Assembly (NCBI GenBank): GCA_964495465.1
Contig: CAZBWE010000117.1
Coordinates: forward strand, 1 to 5,975
Direction of reading: 5' to 3'
DNA: 5,975 nt
Source of the DNA: CAZBWE01 sp964495465
GTDB taxonomy: Bacteria; Planctomycetota; Phycisphaerae; Sedimentisphaerales; Anaerobacaceae
The translations under genes and the position numbers were made by a program. The number at the start of each line of letters is the position of its first letter. Within the stretch, counting starts at the first letter, position 1. Below, one piece after another: positions 1 to 5,125 of the stretch. Under the pieces are notes generated by a model. That model was not told the origin of the DNA and did no database searches. It saw only the letters and a list, made by a program, of their open reading frames with translations.

Positions 1-1259
1 GGCGGTTCGAGCTGGTCGTTCCAGATGCCCTGCAGGTTTGCCGGCTGTGAGCCCGGCCGGGAGCTTGCTATCAGCAGGTATCTGCCGAACTGGAAGTATA
101 GCTCCGCCAGTTGCGGGTCGTTCTGTGTGGCGAAGTTTTTGATACGCTCATCCGTGGTTTGCGTAATAGCTTTCGTTGTGCCGAGGTCAAGCTGGACCCT
201 GCGAAACAACCGGCGATGGTCGGCCACGTGTGCCTTGCGAAGCTCGTCATAGCTTTTGCCGGCTGCGGCTTCGATTGTCCGGCGACAGATTTTTTCGGGA
301 TTTCCGCTGACATCCTTGAAGTTTTTGTAGCTGGTCGCCGCCGCCAGGACAAGCGTCGCCGAATTGGCGTTGCTTATGTGCAAGCCGTCGTCGTCTGCCT
401 CGATGCTCCCGCCCTCCGTTGTCCCCTGCAGCAGCGATGCGAACTTAAGCACGCTTTTTCTTTGCTGTTTTTGTTTGTCTGTGTATCCGCGAAGCTGGCC
501 TTGCATTGCCAGCATATTTTCTCCCGCTTTGCGCGTTTTTGCATCCGTATGGGGGCTCCTGAGCGTTGCCATGAACGTTAGTTGGCCGTCTGTTTCGCAG
601 CTCAGATGCACAACTATCACCTGGTCCGGAAAGCTGGCAAACACCTCACGGTTGTAAGCGATACCGTCGTTGCGGTAGTAAACCTGCGCTAATCCGGTGT
701 CTATATCTAACTGGCGTGAGTATTGGCTGATTTTATTATGGCCCGGAAATTGCAGAACCAAATCGCCGAACGGCTGATATCGTTCCTGCCGAAGCGGCAC
801 GCTCATCATATGTTCCATCGCGAGCGCTTCGGCCTCACCTTGTTTTCCTTCGAACAGCAGCTTGCGAACTCTCGGCAGGTATTTGGACGCTCCTTTATGA
901 TGATATTCGTGCGGCTGGCCCGTCCAGAGTGTGTCTTCGTTGAACTGAAGCCGCTCTTGTTCTGTGCCCCCGAAGACCATTGCACCCAGCCGCCCGTTTC
1001 CGATGGGCAGCGCCTCCGTCCATTGTTGTGCGGGCTGACGATACCACAGCTTCAAATCCTGCCAATTCTCCGCATAGCTGCTGATATAATCATCCTTTTC
1101 TTCCTGGCCTGCTGCGTATCCTGAAGCAAAAAAGATAAAAGCTGCAAGGCAGAAAATTCTGATGGTGCTCGCCTCTATTCGGCTGAGCGGGAGCTTCGCT
1201 GCTCCGAATCCCTCCGCTTTTAGGATTAAAATTCTCGTTTTTGCTGTTCTAATTTTCAT
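1..1259 (-). CDS. GH95-family glycoside hydrolase (alpha-L-fucosidase-like), exported, 3' end beyond the window
   Basis: Reading the minus strand from the ATG at 1259-1257 gives 419 uninterrupted codons to the left edge, so this is the N-terminal half of a protein that in this family is usually about 750-850 residues. Residues 1-51 look like a Sec signal peptide with an unusually long basic n-region, an h-region near 35-48 (IFCLAAFIFFASGYA) and a likely cleavage site after the AA at 49-50. Mature-protein hallmarks of the GH95 N-terminal beta-sandwich follow: LWYRQPAQQWTEALPIGNG at about 71-89, GRLGAMVFGG at 89-98, LQFNEDTLWTG at 104-114, and the junction motif NLQGIWN at 407-413 that leads into the alpha/alpha barrel. 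The barrel, with the family's catalytic Asn/Glu/Asp residues, lies outside the window and cannot be checked. GH95 enzymes mostly remove alpha-1,2-L-fucose (some L-galactose) from glycans outside the cytoplasm. The gene is divergent from the PilZ gene. A GTG at 1265 is an alternative start, and an in-frame TAA at 1290-1292 limits any extension. No clear Shine-Dalgarno precedes it. Confidence 0.92.
   Translation of the reverse strand, partial: MKIRTAKTRILILKAEGFGAAKLPLSRIEASTIRIFCLAAFIFFASGYAAGQEEKDDYISSYAENWQDLKLWYRQPAQQWTEALPIGNGRLGAMVFGGTEQERLQFNEDTLWTGQPHEYHHKGASKYLPRVRKLLFEGKQGEAEALAMEHMMSVPLRQERYQPFGDLVLQFPGHNKISQYSRQLDIDTGLAQVYYRNDGIAYNREVFASFPDQVIVVHLSCETDGQLTFMATLRSPHTDAKTRKAGENMLAMQGQLRGYTDKQKQQRKSVLKFASLLQGTTEGGSIEADDDGLHISNANSATLVLAAATSYKNFKDVSGNPEKICRRTIEAAAGKSYDELRKAHVADHRRLFRRVQLDLGTTKAITQTTDERIKNFATQNDPQLAELYFQFGRYLLIASSRPGSQPANLQGIWNDQLEP
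1177..1209. repeat. Nested inverted repeat inside the signal-peptide n-region of the GH95 gene
   Basis: ATTCG at 1177-1181 pairs with CGAAT at 1205-1209. Inside that, GAGC at 1191-1194 pairs with GCTC at 1201-1204 around a short loop. The sequence encodes roughly residues 17-28 of the GH95 precursor, a stretch poor in signal-peptide character that lengthens the n-region. It may be a small palindromic insertion kept in frame, or simply chance GC-rich pairing. Confidence 0.3.
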
Positions 1260-1553
1260 TATCACTGCACTTTGTATTTTGCATATTGATTATCTAATAA
1301 TAAGCGAAAAAGCCGGGTTATAAAACCTTGAAATTTATTGCTTTTAGACTTTTTTTCTGCCTGGATTGCTTGTTTTTTTTGGGGTCTGTGGGCCGAATTT
1401 CCGGTGTCACGGTGGAATTTAATGTGAATCGAATTTTGTTAATTGTGGAATTATTATATATTTTAAAGAGACACTGTTTTGCAGCGCCCTTTTTTGTTGT
1501 GAAACACCCGTTTTTTTGTAAGGGCGGGGGCGATACGTGGTGAAAACGCTCGT

Positions 1554-1582
1554 TTGGTCCGAAAAAATTTGTGTTATATATA
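1554..1582 (+). promoter_or_regulatory. Candidate sigma70-type promoter for the PilZ gene
   Basis: TTGGTC at 1554-1559 and TATATA at 1577-1582 are separated by 17 bp. TATAAA at 1579-1584 is an overlapping alternative -10 with a 19-bp spacer. Transcription would begin near 1589, leaving a short leader of about 37 nt before the ATG. The -35 match is only partial. Confidence 0.33.
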
Positions 1583-1612
1583 AAGTTGGTCCCGGTAGTT
1601 TATACATTTCTT

Positions 1613-1621
1613 GGGGGGAAG
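1613..1621 (+). promoter_or_regulatory. Ribosome binding site that fixes the PilZ start
   Basis: The purine-rich block GGGGGGAAG ends a few bases before the ATG at 1626. A TTG at 1611 is in frame, but it would place this block inside the coding sequence, so the ATG at 1626 is preferred. The match to AAGGAGG is imperfect, because the G run relies on G-U pairing. Confidence 0.6.
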
Positions 1622-1625
1622 TGAT

Positions 1626-2633
1626 ATGAATCAGGGAGCGATGCTGCACGACACCGAGCCGATGCAAATCCTGAAGACCGCAATCGAAAAAAAAGTCCCT
1701 GCCATTATGACCTACTTGTCGAGAGGCAAATGGCACGTTGCAAAGGTTCTTCTGACGCAGCTAACTGATGACAAGCTGGGTGTCGAGGCCGCCCACCCTG
1801 GGGCAAGGCCGCATCCGATAAACATACGAGTTCATCAGCCGGTTGGCATATCATTCAAGTATGAATATGGCAAGTTTATTTTTGATACGACCGTAGTGGC
1901 TTTGGAGCCGTCTCCCGCCCCTGCCGGTGGGGGTTTGGTAATCCTTGTGCCTCCGGACGCAATTGAGGTCGTTCAGCGAAGAAGCTATTTCCGTGTTTAT
2001 GTGCCCGGCTTTTTGAAGGTAAACGTGCTGTTGTGGCACCGCAGCCGAAGCCAGGCGGAGCACGAATCTGAGCAGCATCTGTTACGGGGCCGCCTGATAT
2101 CCGAAGAGTCGCCGACGCTTCAAGAGACTCTGCCGAAGCGGCTATGTCCCTCACGCGAAGGCGGAAGCTATGGCGACGGAGCGATGTCACCGCAGGGGCG
2201 TCAGCGAAATAAAGAATATGTGCCGCAAAATTATTGTCAGGGCCGACTTGTTGATATCTCAGCCGGCGGTGCTCAGGTTTTGATCCCGCACTGGCTGGAA
2301 GCTGGCACGGATGTTGGTAAGGATTCAACTGGTATGGTGAAACCGGAATTTAAAAAAGGTCAGTTTGTAGGTATGCGCTTCACACCTATGCCTTATGAAA
2401 TGCCCTTGATGCTCAATGCTCAGATTAGAAATATCCTGCCCGCGGCGGAGGATGAGGGGATGTATCTTGGACTGCAGATTGTCGGCCTGGAGGCAAGTCC
2501 CGAAGGCCGAAAGGTGCTGACGCGGCTCGTTGGGGTCGTCGAGCGTTATTTCAGGATAAATCAGACCGGTGTAAAGCTTCAGGATATGAGACCGGACGGA
2601 AGCGGGTCACCCCTTTGCACAAACCGGAGATAG
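1626..2633 (+). CDS. YcgR-like PilZ-domain protein (c-di-GMP receptor) with a large internal insert
   Basis: This 335-residue soluble protein has the two-domain plan of YcgR-type c-di-GMP effectors. Residues about 15-110 form a YcgR-like N-terminal beta domain, which includes the segment GISFKYEYGKFIFDTTV at 74-90. The PilZ domain follows. The two c-di-GMP binding signatures are intact: RxxxR as R119-SYF-R123 in the motif QRRSYFRV, and DxSxxG as D210-IS-A-GG in GRLVDISAGGAQV. The typical late strand appears as YLGLQIVGLE at 280-289, and a C-terminal helix ends with a polar tail. Normally the two binding motifs lie within a few dozen residues of each other. Here about 65 polar residues (about 138-203) separate the first strand from the DxSxxG strand. 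There is no signal peptide or membrane segment, so it should act in the cytoplasm. Family members alter flagellar or surface behaviour in response to c-di-GMP, but no flagellar or pilus gene is nearby, so the target here is unknown. The gene converges on pssA. Confidence 0.88.
   Translation: MNQGAMLHDTEPMQILKTAIEKKVPAIMTYLSRGKWHVAKVLLTQLTDDKLGVEAAHPGARPHPINIRVHQPVGISFKYEYGKFIFDTTVVALEPSPAPAGGGLVILVPPDAIEVVQRRSYFRVYVPGFLKVNVLLWHRSRSQAEHESEQHLLRGRLISEESPTLQETLPKRLCPSREGGSYGDGAMSPQGRQRNKEYVPQNYCQGRLVDISAGGAQVLIPHWLEAGTDVGKDSTGMVKPEFKKGQFVGMRFTPMPYEMPLMLNAQIRNILPAAEDEGMYLGLQIVGLEASPEGRKVLTRLVGVVERYFRINQTGVKLQDMRPDGSGSPLCTNRR
2105..2140 (+). repeat. Interleaved inverted repeats (pseudoknot topology) in the PilZ insert
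   Basis: AGAGTC at 2105-2110 is complementary to GACTCT at 2126-2131. CGCTTC at 2116-2121 is complementary to GAAGCG at 2135-2140. The two 6-bp pairings interleave, giving an H-type pseudoknot arrangement in the mRNA. The segment lies in the part of the gene that encodes the extra residues within the PilZ domain. Its role is unknown and chance pairing is possible. Confidence 0.25.
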
Positions 2634-2666
2634 AGCGGTCCTGTTACGCAACAAACTACAGCCCGG

Positions 2667-3542
2667 TTAGGTGCTGTTCTGGTACGGGACGAAATCCAGC
2701 GCTGGGTCTCTCTTGCGGATTACTTTATAAAAAAACCATTTCACTAAGCTGCTCGCTGCAAAGCCGCAGAAAATCAATACCAGGGCCGTCTGCCTGCTCC
2801 AGATAATCAGCCCGAGGAAGAGCAACGCTCTGATAAGATGTGCGAAGGGTTTTTTGCCTCTTATGTATTGGTTGAGGATATGCGGATATCGAATCCTGCT
2901 GACCATCAACAGCGCCACGCCGACGGCCAAAAACGGCAGGGCATAGATAATTGCGCTCTGTGGCCATGTTTCTTCATGAAAGATTATTAAGCTGACTATT
3001 ACTCCGGCGGCGGCGGGTGTTGGCAAACCCATAAAGCTCATATGCGCAGACTCGTCTTCCTCGTTTTCCACATTGAATCTGGCTAATCGAATGGCTGCGC
3101 AGCTTACGTATGCCGCTGCAGTCAGCCAGATGAAGCGATGAAGAAAACTTCCGGCCGCAGGATTTATATCAGCAAAGCCGGCCAAATGATTTTCCAGAAC
3201 TTTTATCATCAAAAGTGCTGGTGCTACGCCGAAGCTGACAATATCGCAGATGCTGTCGAGCTGCCCGCCGAAGCTGGACGTGCTTTTGACTCTTCGTGCC
3301 ACTCGGCCATCGAGCATATCGGCTATCATTGCCAAAAATACCATATAACCGCCCATCGCAAGATAGGAAATTTGACTGCTGCCGGCCTCGGCGCTTTTGC
3401 TGGCAAAGATAACTGCCGTAAAGCCGCATACGCCGTTAAGGATAGTTATCAGCGACGGAAGGATAGTGATGTAGTTTAGTCTCTGTTTGCGCACACGTCG
3501 CAGCAAACTCTCTTTGGCGGCTTCGGTTTTTAATCTGGGCAT
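2667..3542 (-). CDS. pssA: CDP-diacylglycerol--serine O-phosphatidyltransferase (phosphatidylserine synthase)
   Basis: This 291-residue integral membrane protein of the CDP-alcohol phosphatidyltransferase family transfers phosphatidyl from CDP-diacylglycerol to L-serine, releasing CMP. The complete family signature is present: D75-xx-D78-G79-xx-A82-R83-x8-G92-xxx-D96-xxx-D100, whose four aspartates hold the metal ions and substrate. The PssA-type segments IRLARFNV (151-158) and SFMGLPTPAAAG (169-180) separate it from phosphatidylglycerophosphate synthases. Hydrophobic segments near 25-48, 58-75, 101-115, 137-150, 179-190, 197-214, 237-248 and 252-265 fit a multi-pass inner-membrane enzyme. 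A basic N-terminus (RRVRKQR) precedes the first helix. The start is ATG at 3542, with GAGG at 3554-3551 giving a spacing of 8. No start codon lies upstream before an in-frame TAG at 3584-3582. It lies 72 nt downstream of psd on the same strand and supplies the substrate for that enzyme. Its 3' end faces the PilZ gene with a 33-nt gap and no evident terminator. Confidence 0.95.
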   Translation of the reverse strand: MPRLKTEAAKESLLRRVRKQRLNYITILPSLITILNGVCGFTAVIFASKSAEAGSSQISYLAMGGYMVFLAMIADMLDGRVARRVKSTSSFGGQLDSICDIVSFGVAPALLMIKVLENHLAGFADINPAAGSFLHRFIWLTAAAYVSCAAIRLARFNVENEEDESAHMSFMGLPTPAAAGVIVSLIIFHEETWPQSAIIYALPFLAVGVALLMVSRIRYPHILNQYIRGKKPFAHLIRALLFLGLIIWSRQTALVLIFCGFAASSLVKWFFYKVIRKRDPALDFVPYQNST

Positions 3543-3565
3543 CTCCCAAACCTCATATTTTGTCT

Positions 3566-3647
3566 TTTTGCCACCAAGACACTAAGACACTAAAATTTAT
3601 GATATATTTATTTTTTATCTTTGTGACTTTGTGTCTTCGTGGCTAAA
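3566..3647. repeat. Long imperfect inverted repeat between psd and pssA
   Basis: The 25-nt arms at 3570-3594 and 3619-3643 match at 20 of 25 positions when one is reverse-complemented. The outer ends are GCCAC and GTGGC, and TTT/AAA pairing continues just outside to 3566 and 3647. The loop is AT-rich (about 24 nt). Each arm holds a short internal tandem repeat of the type AAGACACTAAGACAC. The right arm lies within the 3' end of psd and encodes its last residues, and the stop codon sits at the inner edge of that arm. In RNA this would be a large hairpin between the two genes. From memory, similar CCACxAAGACAC repeats are scattered through many environmental bacterial genomes, so this is probably one copy of a dispersed palindromic element. 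Confidence 0.75.
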
Positions 3648-4358
3648 TTCATATTTTACCAGCGGCGTCAGTCCTGCTTTTACTTTGTCGCCTGTTTTCA
3701 CCAGGCACTTGAAATTTTCACTTATTGCCCTGTCGGGGCTTGCCGCTGTCGGGACCGGCACGTATAGTTCTGCTCTCGACCCGAATTTTACCATTCCGAA
3801 TTTCTCACCGCCAGTTAATTCTTGGCCTTTTGACGCCTCACAAACGATACGCCTGGCAATTGCACCGCTGATTTGTCGGACAATAAGCTTGTCTTCCGGG
3901 CTGTCGGTCCTGACTAAGTATAAGTCGTTGGATTCATTGACCCGGCCGGAATGTGGATTTGCGGCATTTTTATGTCTGCCGGGTTTGTAGGTGATTTTTT
4001 CAACTTTTACATTGCATGGCGCGCGGTTGATATGAGCATTGAAGATGCTCATAAAAATCCCGATTCGAAGCGCATCGGAGCCGATAAAGCCCTCTTCTTT
4101 CACAATCTCAATATCGGTTACTCTGCCGTCAGCCGGTGCCAACAGCAGCTTTTTGTCCGAAGGGCAGCGGCGGTTAGGGTCACGGAAAAACATCAGAATC
4201 CATATCAGAATAACAGTTAGCAGCGCCTCTATCAATGCGATGGCCCAGCCGGGCAGAAATGCAATACCTGTTGCTAAGCAGACAGACATCGCCGCAAAAA
4301 CAACAGCCGGAAAAACGACTACCTGCGGCCAGCCGTATTTTGTCAGTGGAATTCTCAT
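3615..4358 (-). CDS. psd: Phosphatidylserine decarboxylase proenzyme, short (Psd-A) type
   Basis: This 247-residue protein converts phosphatidylserine to phosphatidylethanolamine using a pyruvoyl group made by self-cleavage. Two hydrophobic helices occupy about 12-34 and 38-57, followed by the FRDP motif at 58-61. Other family motifs are APADGRV at 74-80 (D77), IFMSIFNAHINRAP at 101-114 (H109), and the cleavage motif KFGSR at 191-195. Cutting between G193 and S194 would leave a beta chain of about 193 residues and an alpha chain of about 54 whose serine becomes the pyruvoyl. D77, H109 and S194 are the likely Asp-His-Ser triad that drives cleavage. The GSR rather than GST motif and the compact length fit the short prokaryotic class. 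The last residues (HEDTKSQR) are encoded by one arm of an inverted repeat and probably are not part of the ancestral protein. The ATG at 4358 has no Shine-Dalgarno; a promoter abutting it suggests a leaderless mRNA. pssA follows in the same direction. Confidence 0.95.
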   Translation of the reverse strand: MRIPLTKYGWPQVVVFPAVVFAAMSVCLATGIAFLPGWAIALIEALLTVILIWILMFFRDPNRRCPSDKKLLLAPADGRVTDIEIVKEEGFIGSDALRIGIFMSIFNAHINRAPCNVKVEKITYKPGRHKNAANPHSGRVNESNDLYLVRTDSPEDKLIVRQISGAIARRIVCEASKGQELTGGEKFGMVKFGSRAELYVPVPTAASPDRAISENFKCLVKTGDKVKAGLTPLVKYEFSHEDTKSQR

Positions 4359-4367
4359 AGTAAAAAT

Positions 4368-4396
4368 ATGGTAAAATTTGTCTCGCTGATAAGCAA
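4368..4396 (-). promoter_or_regulatory. Candidate promoter for psd-pssA, implying a leaderless transcript
   Basis: On the minus strand, TTGCTT (4396-4391) and TACCAT (4373-4368) are separated by exactly 17 bp. Initiation about 6-8 nt beyond the -10 would fall at or within a few bases of the psd ATG at 4358. This fits the absence of any Shine-Dalgarno before psd. The matches to consensus are partial (3/6 and 4/6). Confidence 0.35.
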
Positions 4397-4399
4397 GAG

Positions 4400-4430
4400 A
4401 AAAGGCCGACGCTGTGGGAATCGGCCTTTT
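4400..4430. terminator. Perfect 10-bp hairpin with T tracts, terminator-like on both strands
   Basis: AAAAGGCCGA at 4400-4409 and TCGGCCTTTT at 4421-4430 are perfectly complementary around an 11-nt loop. Read on the minus strand the stem is followed by TTTTCTCTT, a fair U-tract. On the plus strand the tract is only the TTTT of the stem, and a strong Shine-Dalgarno begins immediately after it. It could insulate psd from upstream transcription on the minus strand, or act as an attenuator before the short plus-strand ORF. The hairpin itself is clear, but its role is inferred. Confidence 0.6.
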
Positions 4431-4431
4431 A

Positions 4432-4438
4432 AGGAGGG
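4432..4438 (+). promoter_or_regulatory. Strong Shine-Dalgarno (AGGAGGG) before a short ORF
   Basis: AAGGAGGG directly follows the hairpin at 4400-4430. Its distance to GTG at 4446 is normal (8 nt from GGAGG). The ATG at 4441 lies too close and gives only 14 codons. An exact 8-nt complement, ACCCTCCT, occurs at 4596-4603 downstream of the short ORF and could mask the site. Confidence 0.4.
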
Positions 4439-4445
4439 TAATGAC

Positions 4446-4550
4446 GTGGCCGCACCGTTTGAAGTTGACTTTGCATCCGAATTAGTGCGGCTCTATATAT
4501 ATAGACGCCCGAATTCTAAAAAAGTAACGGGGTTTTTGAAAAATCTTTGA
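4446..4550 (+). CDS. Possible 34-residue peptide, unknown function
   Basis: A GTG start at 4446, placed 8 nt after a near-perfect Shine-Dalgarno, opens 34 codons ending in TGA at 4548-4550. The peptide has an acidic N-terminal part (APFEVDFASELVRLYIY) and a basic C-terminal part (RRPNSKKVTGFLKNL). It has no signal peptide, no long hydrophobic stretch and no resemblance to a family I know. The same frame is open back to an ATG at 4368, but that start has no ribosome binding site and would translate through the hairpin, so it is not favoured. The evidence is the ribosome binding site and the setting alone. A chance ORF is at least as likely, and it could be a leader peptide or the remnant of a larger gene. 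Confidence 0.25.
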   Translation: MAAPFEVDFASELVRLYIYRRPNSKKVTGFLKNL

Positions 4551-4746
4551 TTTTGTTGAAAAAAATAAGAAAAAGTGCTTAAAAATCAGGGCGTAACCCT
4601 CCTCTAATCAAAAATGGAAAGCCCACCGGTATATTAGATAGCTGCGTGCTTTGTAATATCGACAGGGCAAAAAACCAATGACTAACTTGACTCATTTATA
4701 AAAAAAGCTGAACCGTCATTTTCTTGGAGCTATGACAAGACCCATT

Positions 4747-4774
4747 CCGTCATTTCGAGCGCAGCCGAGAAATC
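4747..4774. repeat. Dispersed-repeat-like motif (GTCATTTCGAGCGCAGC...GAGAAATC)
   Basis: The 28-nt stretch begins CCGTCATTTCGAGC and ends CCGAGAAATC, with partial dyad symmetry (ATTTC/GAAAT ends). From memory, near-identical sequences of the form GTCATTTCGAGCGMAGY...GAGAAATC recur as intergenic repeats in many bacterial genomes. A related shorter CCGTCATTTT occurs 34 nt earlier, at 4713. Only one clear copy is in this window, so repeat status rests on recall. Confidence 0.45.
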
Positions 4775-4964
4775 CGTTAAAAACAGCGGCACAAAGGGGT
4801 TCCTTATTTTCAAAAGTCACCGAGGCATTTCAACAAATCATTACAAGTTCTTAATGCCCTTTTACAAAGAAAAGTTGATTTCGACTCCCGTTGTTTCGTT
4901 ATTCTATGCCGTTTTCGGTCGGTCTAATGGCTGCTGCTGCTCTCGCTTATGATAAATTATTTTC

Positions 4965-4993
4965 TTGACGGACACAAACGTTCCAGCTAATAT
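4965..4993 (+). promoter_or_regulatory. Sigma70-type promoter upstream of the HELGH membrane protein
   Basis: TTGACG at 4965-4970 and TAATAT at 4988-4993 are separated by 17 bp, a good match to the TTGACA/TATAAT consensus. Transcription would start near 5000 and leave a leader of about 125 nt. A second, perfect -35 hexamer (TTGACA, 4997-5002) follows in a duplicated TTTCTTGAC context 32 bp downstream, but it lacks a good -10. Confidence 0.5.
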
Positions 4994-5125
4994 TTCTTGA
5001 CAGAATTGGGAGGATATGGCAAACTGCCCCCTGTTTTAATCATAATGCGGGCATGAGAGAGGATAACAGAAAAGACAGTAATTTGATAAAGATGAGTAAG
5101 CACTATTTATGAAAGGTTGGTTGGA

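Larger units (their letters stand above)
1260..1625. other. T-rich divergent intergenic region between the GH95 and PilZ genes
   Basis: This 366-nt spacer has no convincing coding sequence. It carries several runs of seven or eight T on the plus strand (about 1349-1355, 1373-1380 and 1511-1517), which may bend the DNA, and AT-rich stretches around 1440-1465 and 1571-1584. It must hold the promoters for both flanking genes. Only the one proximal to the PilZ gene could be proposed with any support. Confidence 0.6.
4551..5125. other. 575-nt non-coding region upstream of the HELGH membrane protein
   Basis: No frame on either strand carries a credible gene here, and I recognise no tRNA or riboswitch. 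The left part (4551-4720) is A-rich with small weak hairpins, such as AATGA/TCATT around 4678-4697. The middle carries a dispersed-repeat-like motif at 4747-4774. The right part (about 4940-5125) holds a good promoter, a duplicated TTTCTTGAC block and several very short overlapping ORFs before the gene start. The region could hide a small RNA, but nothing in the sequence proves one. Confidence 0.6.

Noticed and set aside
111..581. 156-codon plus-strand ORF and other plus-strand ORFs between 25 and 1124
   Set aside because: They lie antisense to the continuous GH95 reading frame, which has clear family motifs throughout.
1328..1543. 71-codon plus-strand ORF in the GH95-PilZ spacer
   Set aside because: It begins at TTG with no ribosome binding site and is rich in Phe because it reads through T-runs; it has no domain-like features.
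1611..1625. TTG at 1611 as the start of the PilZ protein
   Set aside because: It overlaps the G-rich ribosome binding site that serves the ATG at 1626.
2622..2668. AACCGG/CCGGTT inverted repeat between the convergent PilZ and pssA genes as a shared terminator
   Set aside because: Only 6 bp with a 35-nt loop and no T-tract; it is not a credible intrinsic terminator.
4493..4504. CTATATATATAG perfect palindrome as an operator or promoter
   Set aside because: A simple TA alternation in an AT-rich stretch; no -35 or second site supports a role.
4658..4676. GACAGGGCAAA resembling part of a c-di-GMP-I riboswitch
   Set aside because: The other conserved parts (the GACGCAAAGCCTCC block and the GNRA-loop/receptor arms) are missing, and no gene lies closely downstream.
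4873..4890. GTTGATTTCGACTCCC resembling a tRNA T-arm
   Set aside because: No acceptor stem, anticodon arm or D-arm can be built around it.
5016..5039. Seven-codon ORF (MANCPLF) after GGGAGG
   Set aside because: The purine block is only about 2 nt from the ATG and the peptide is too short to support.
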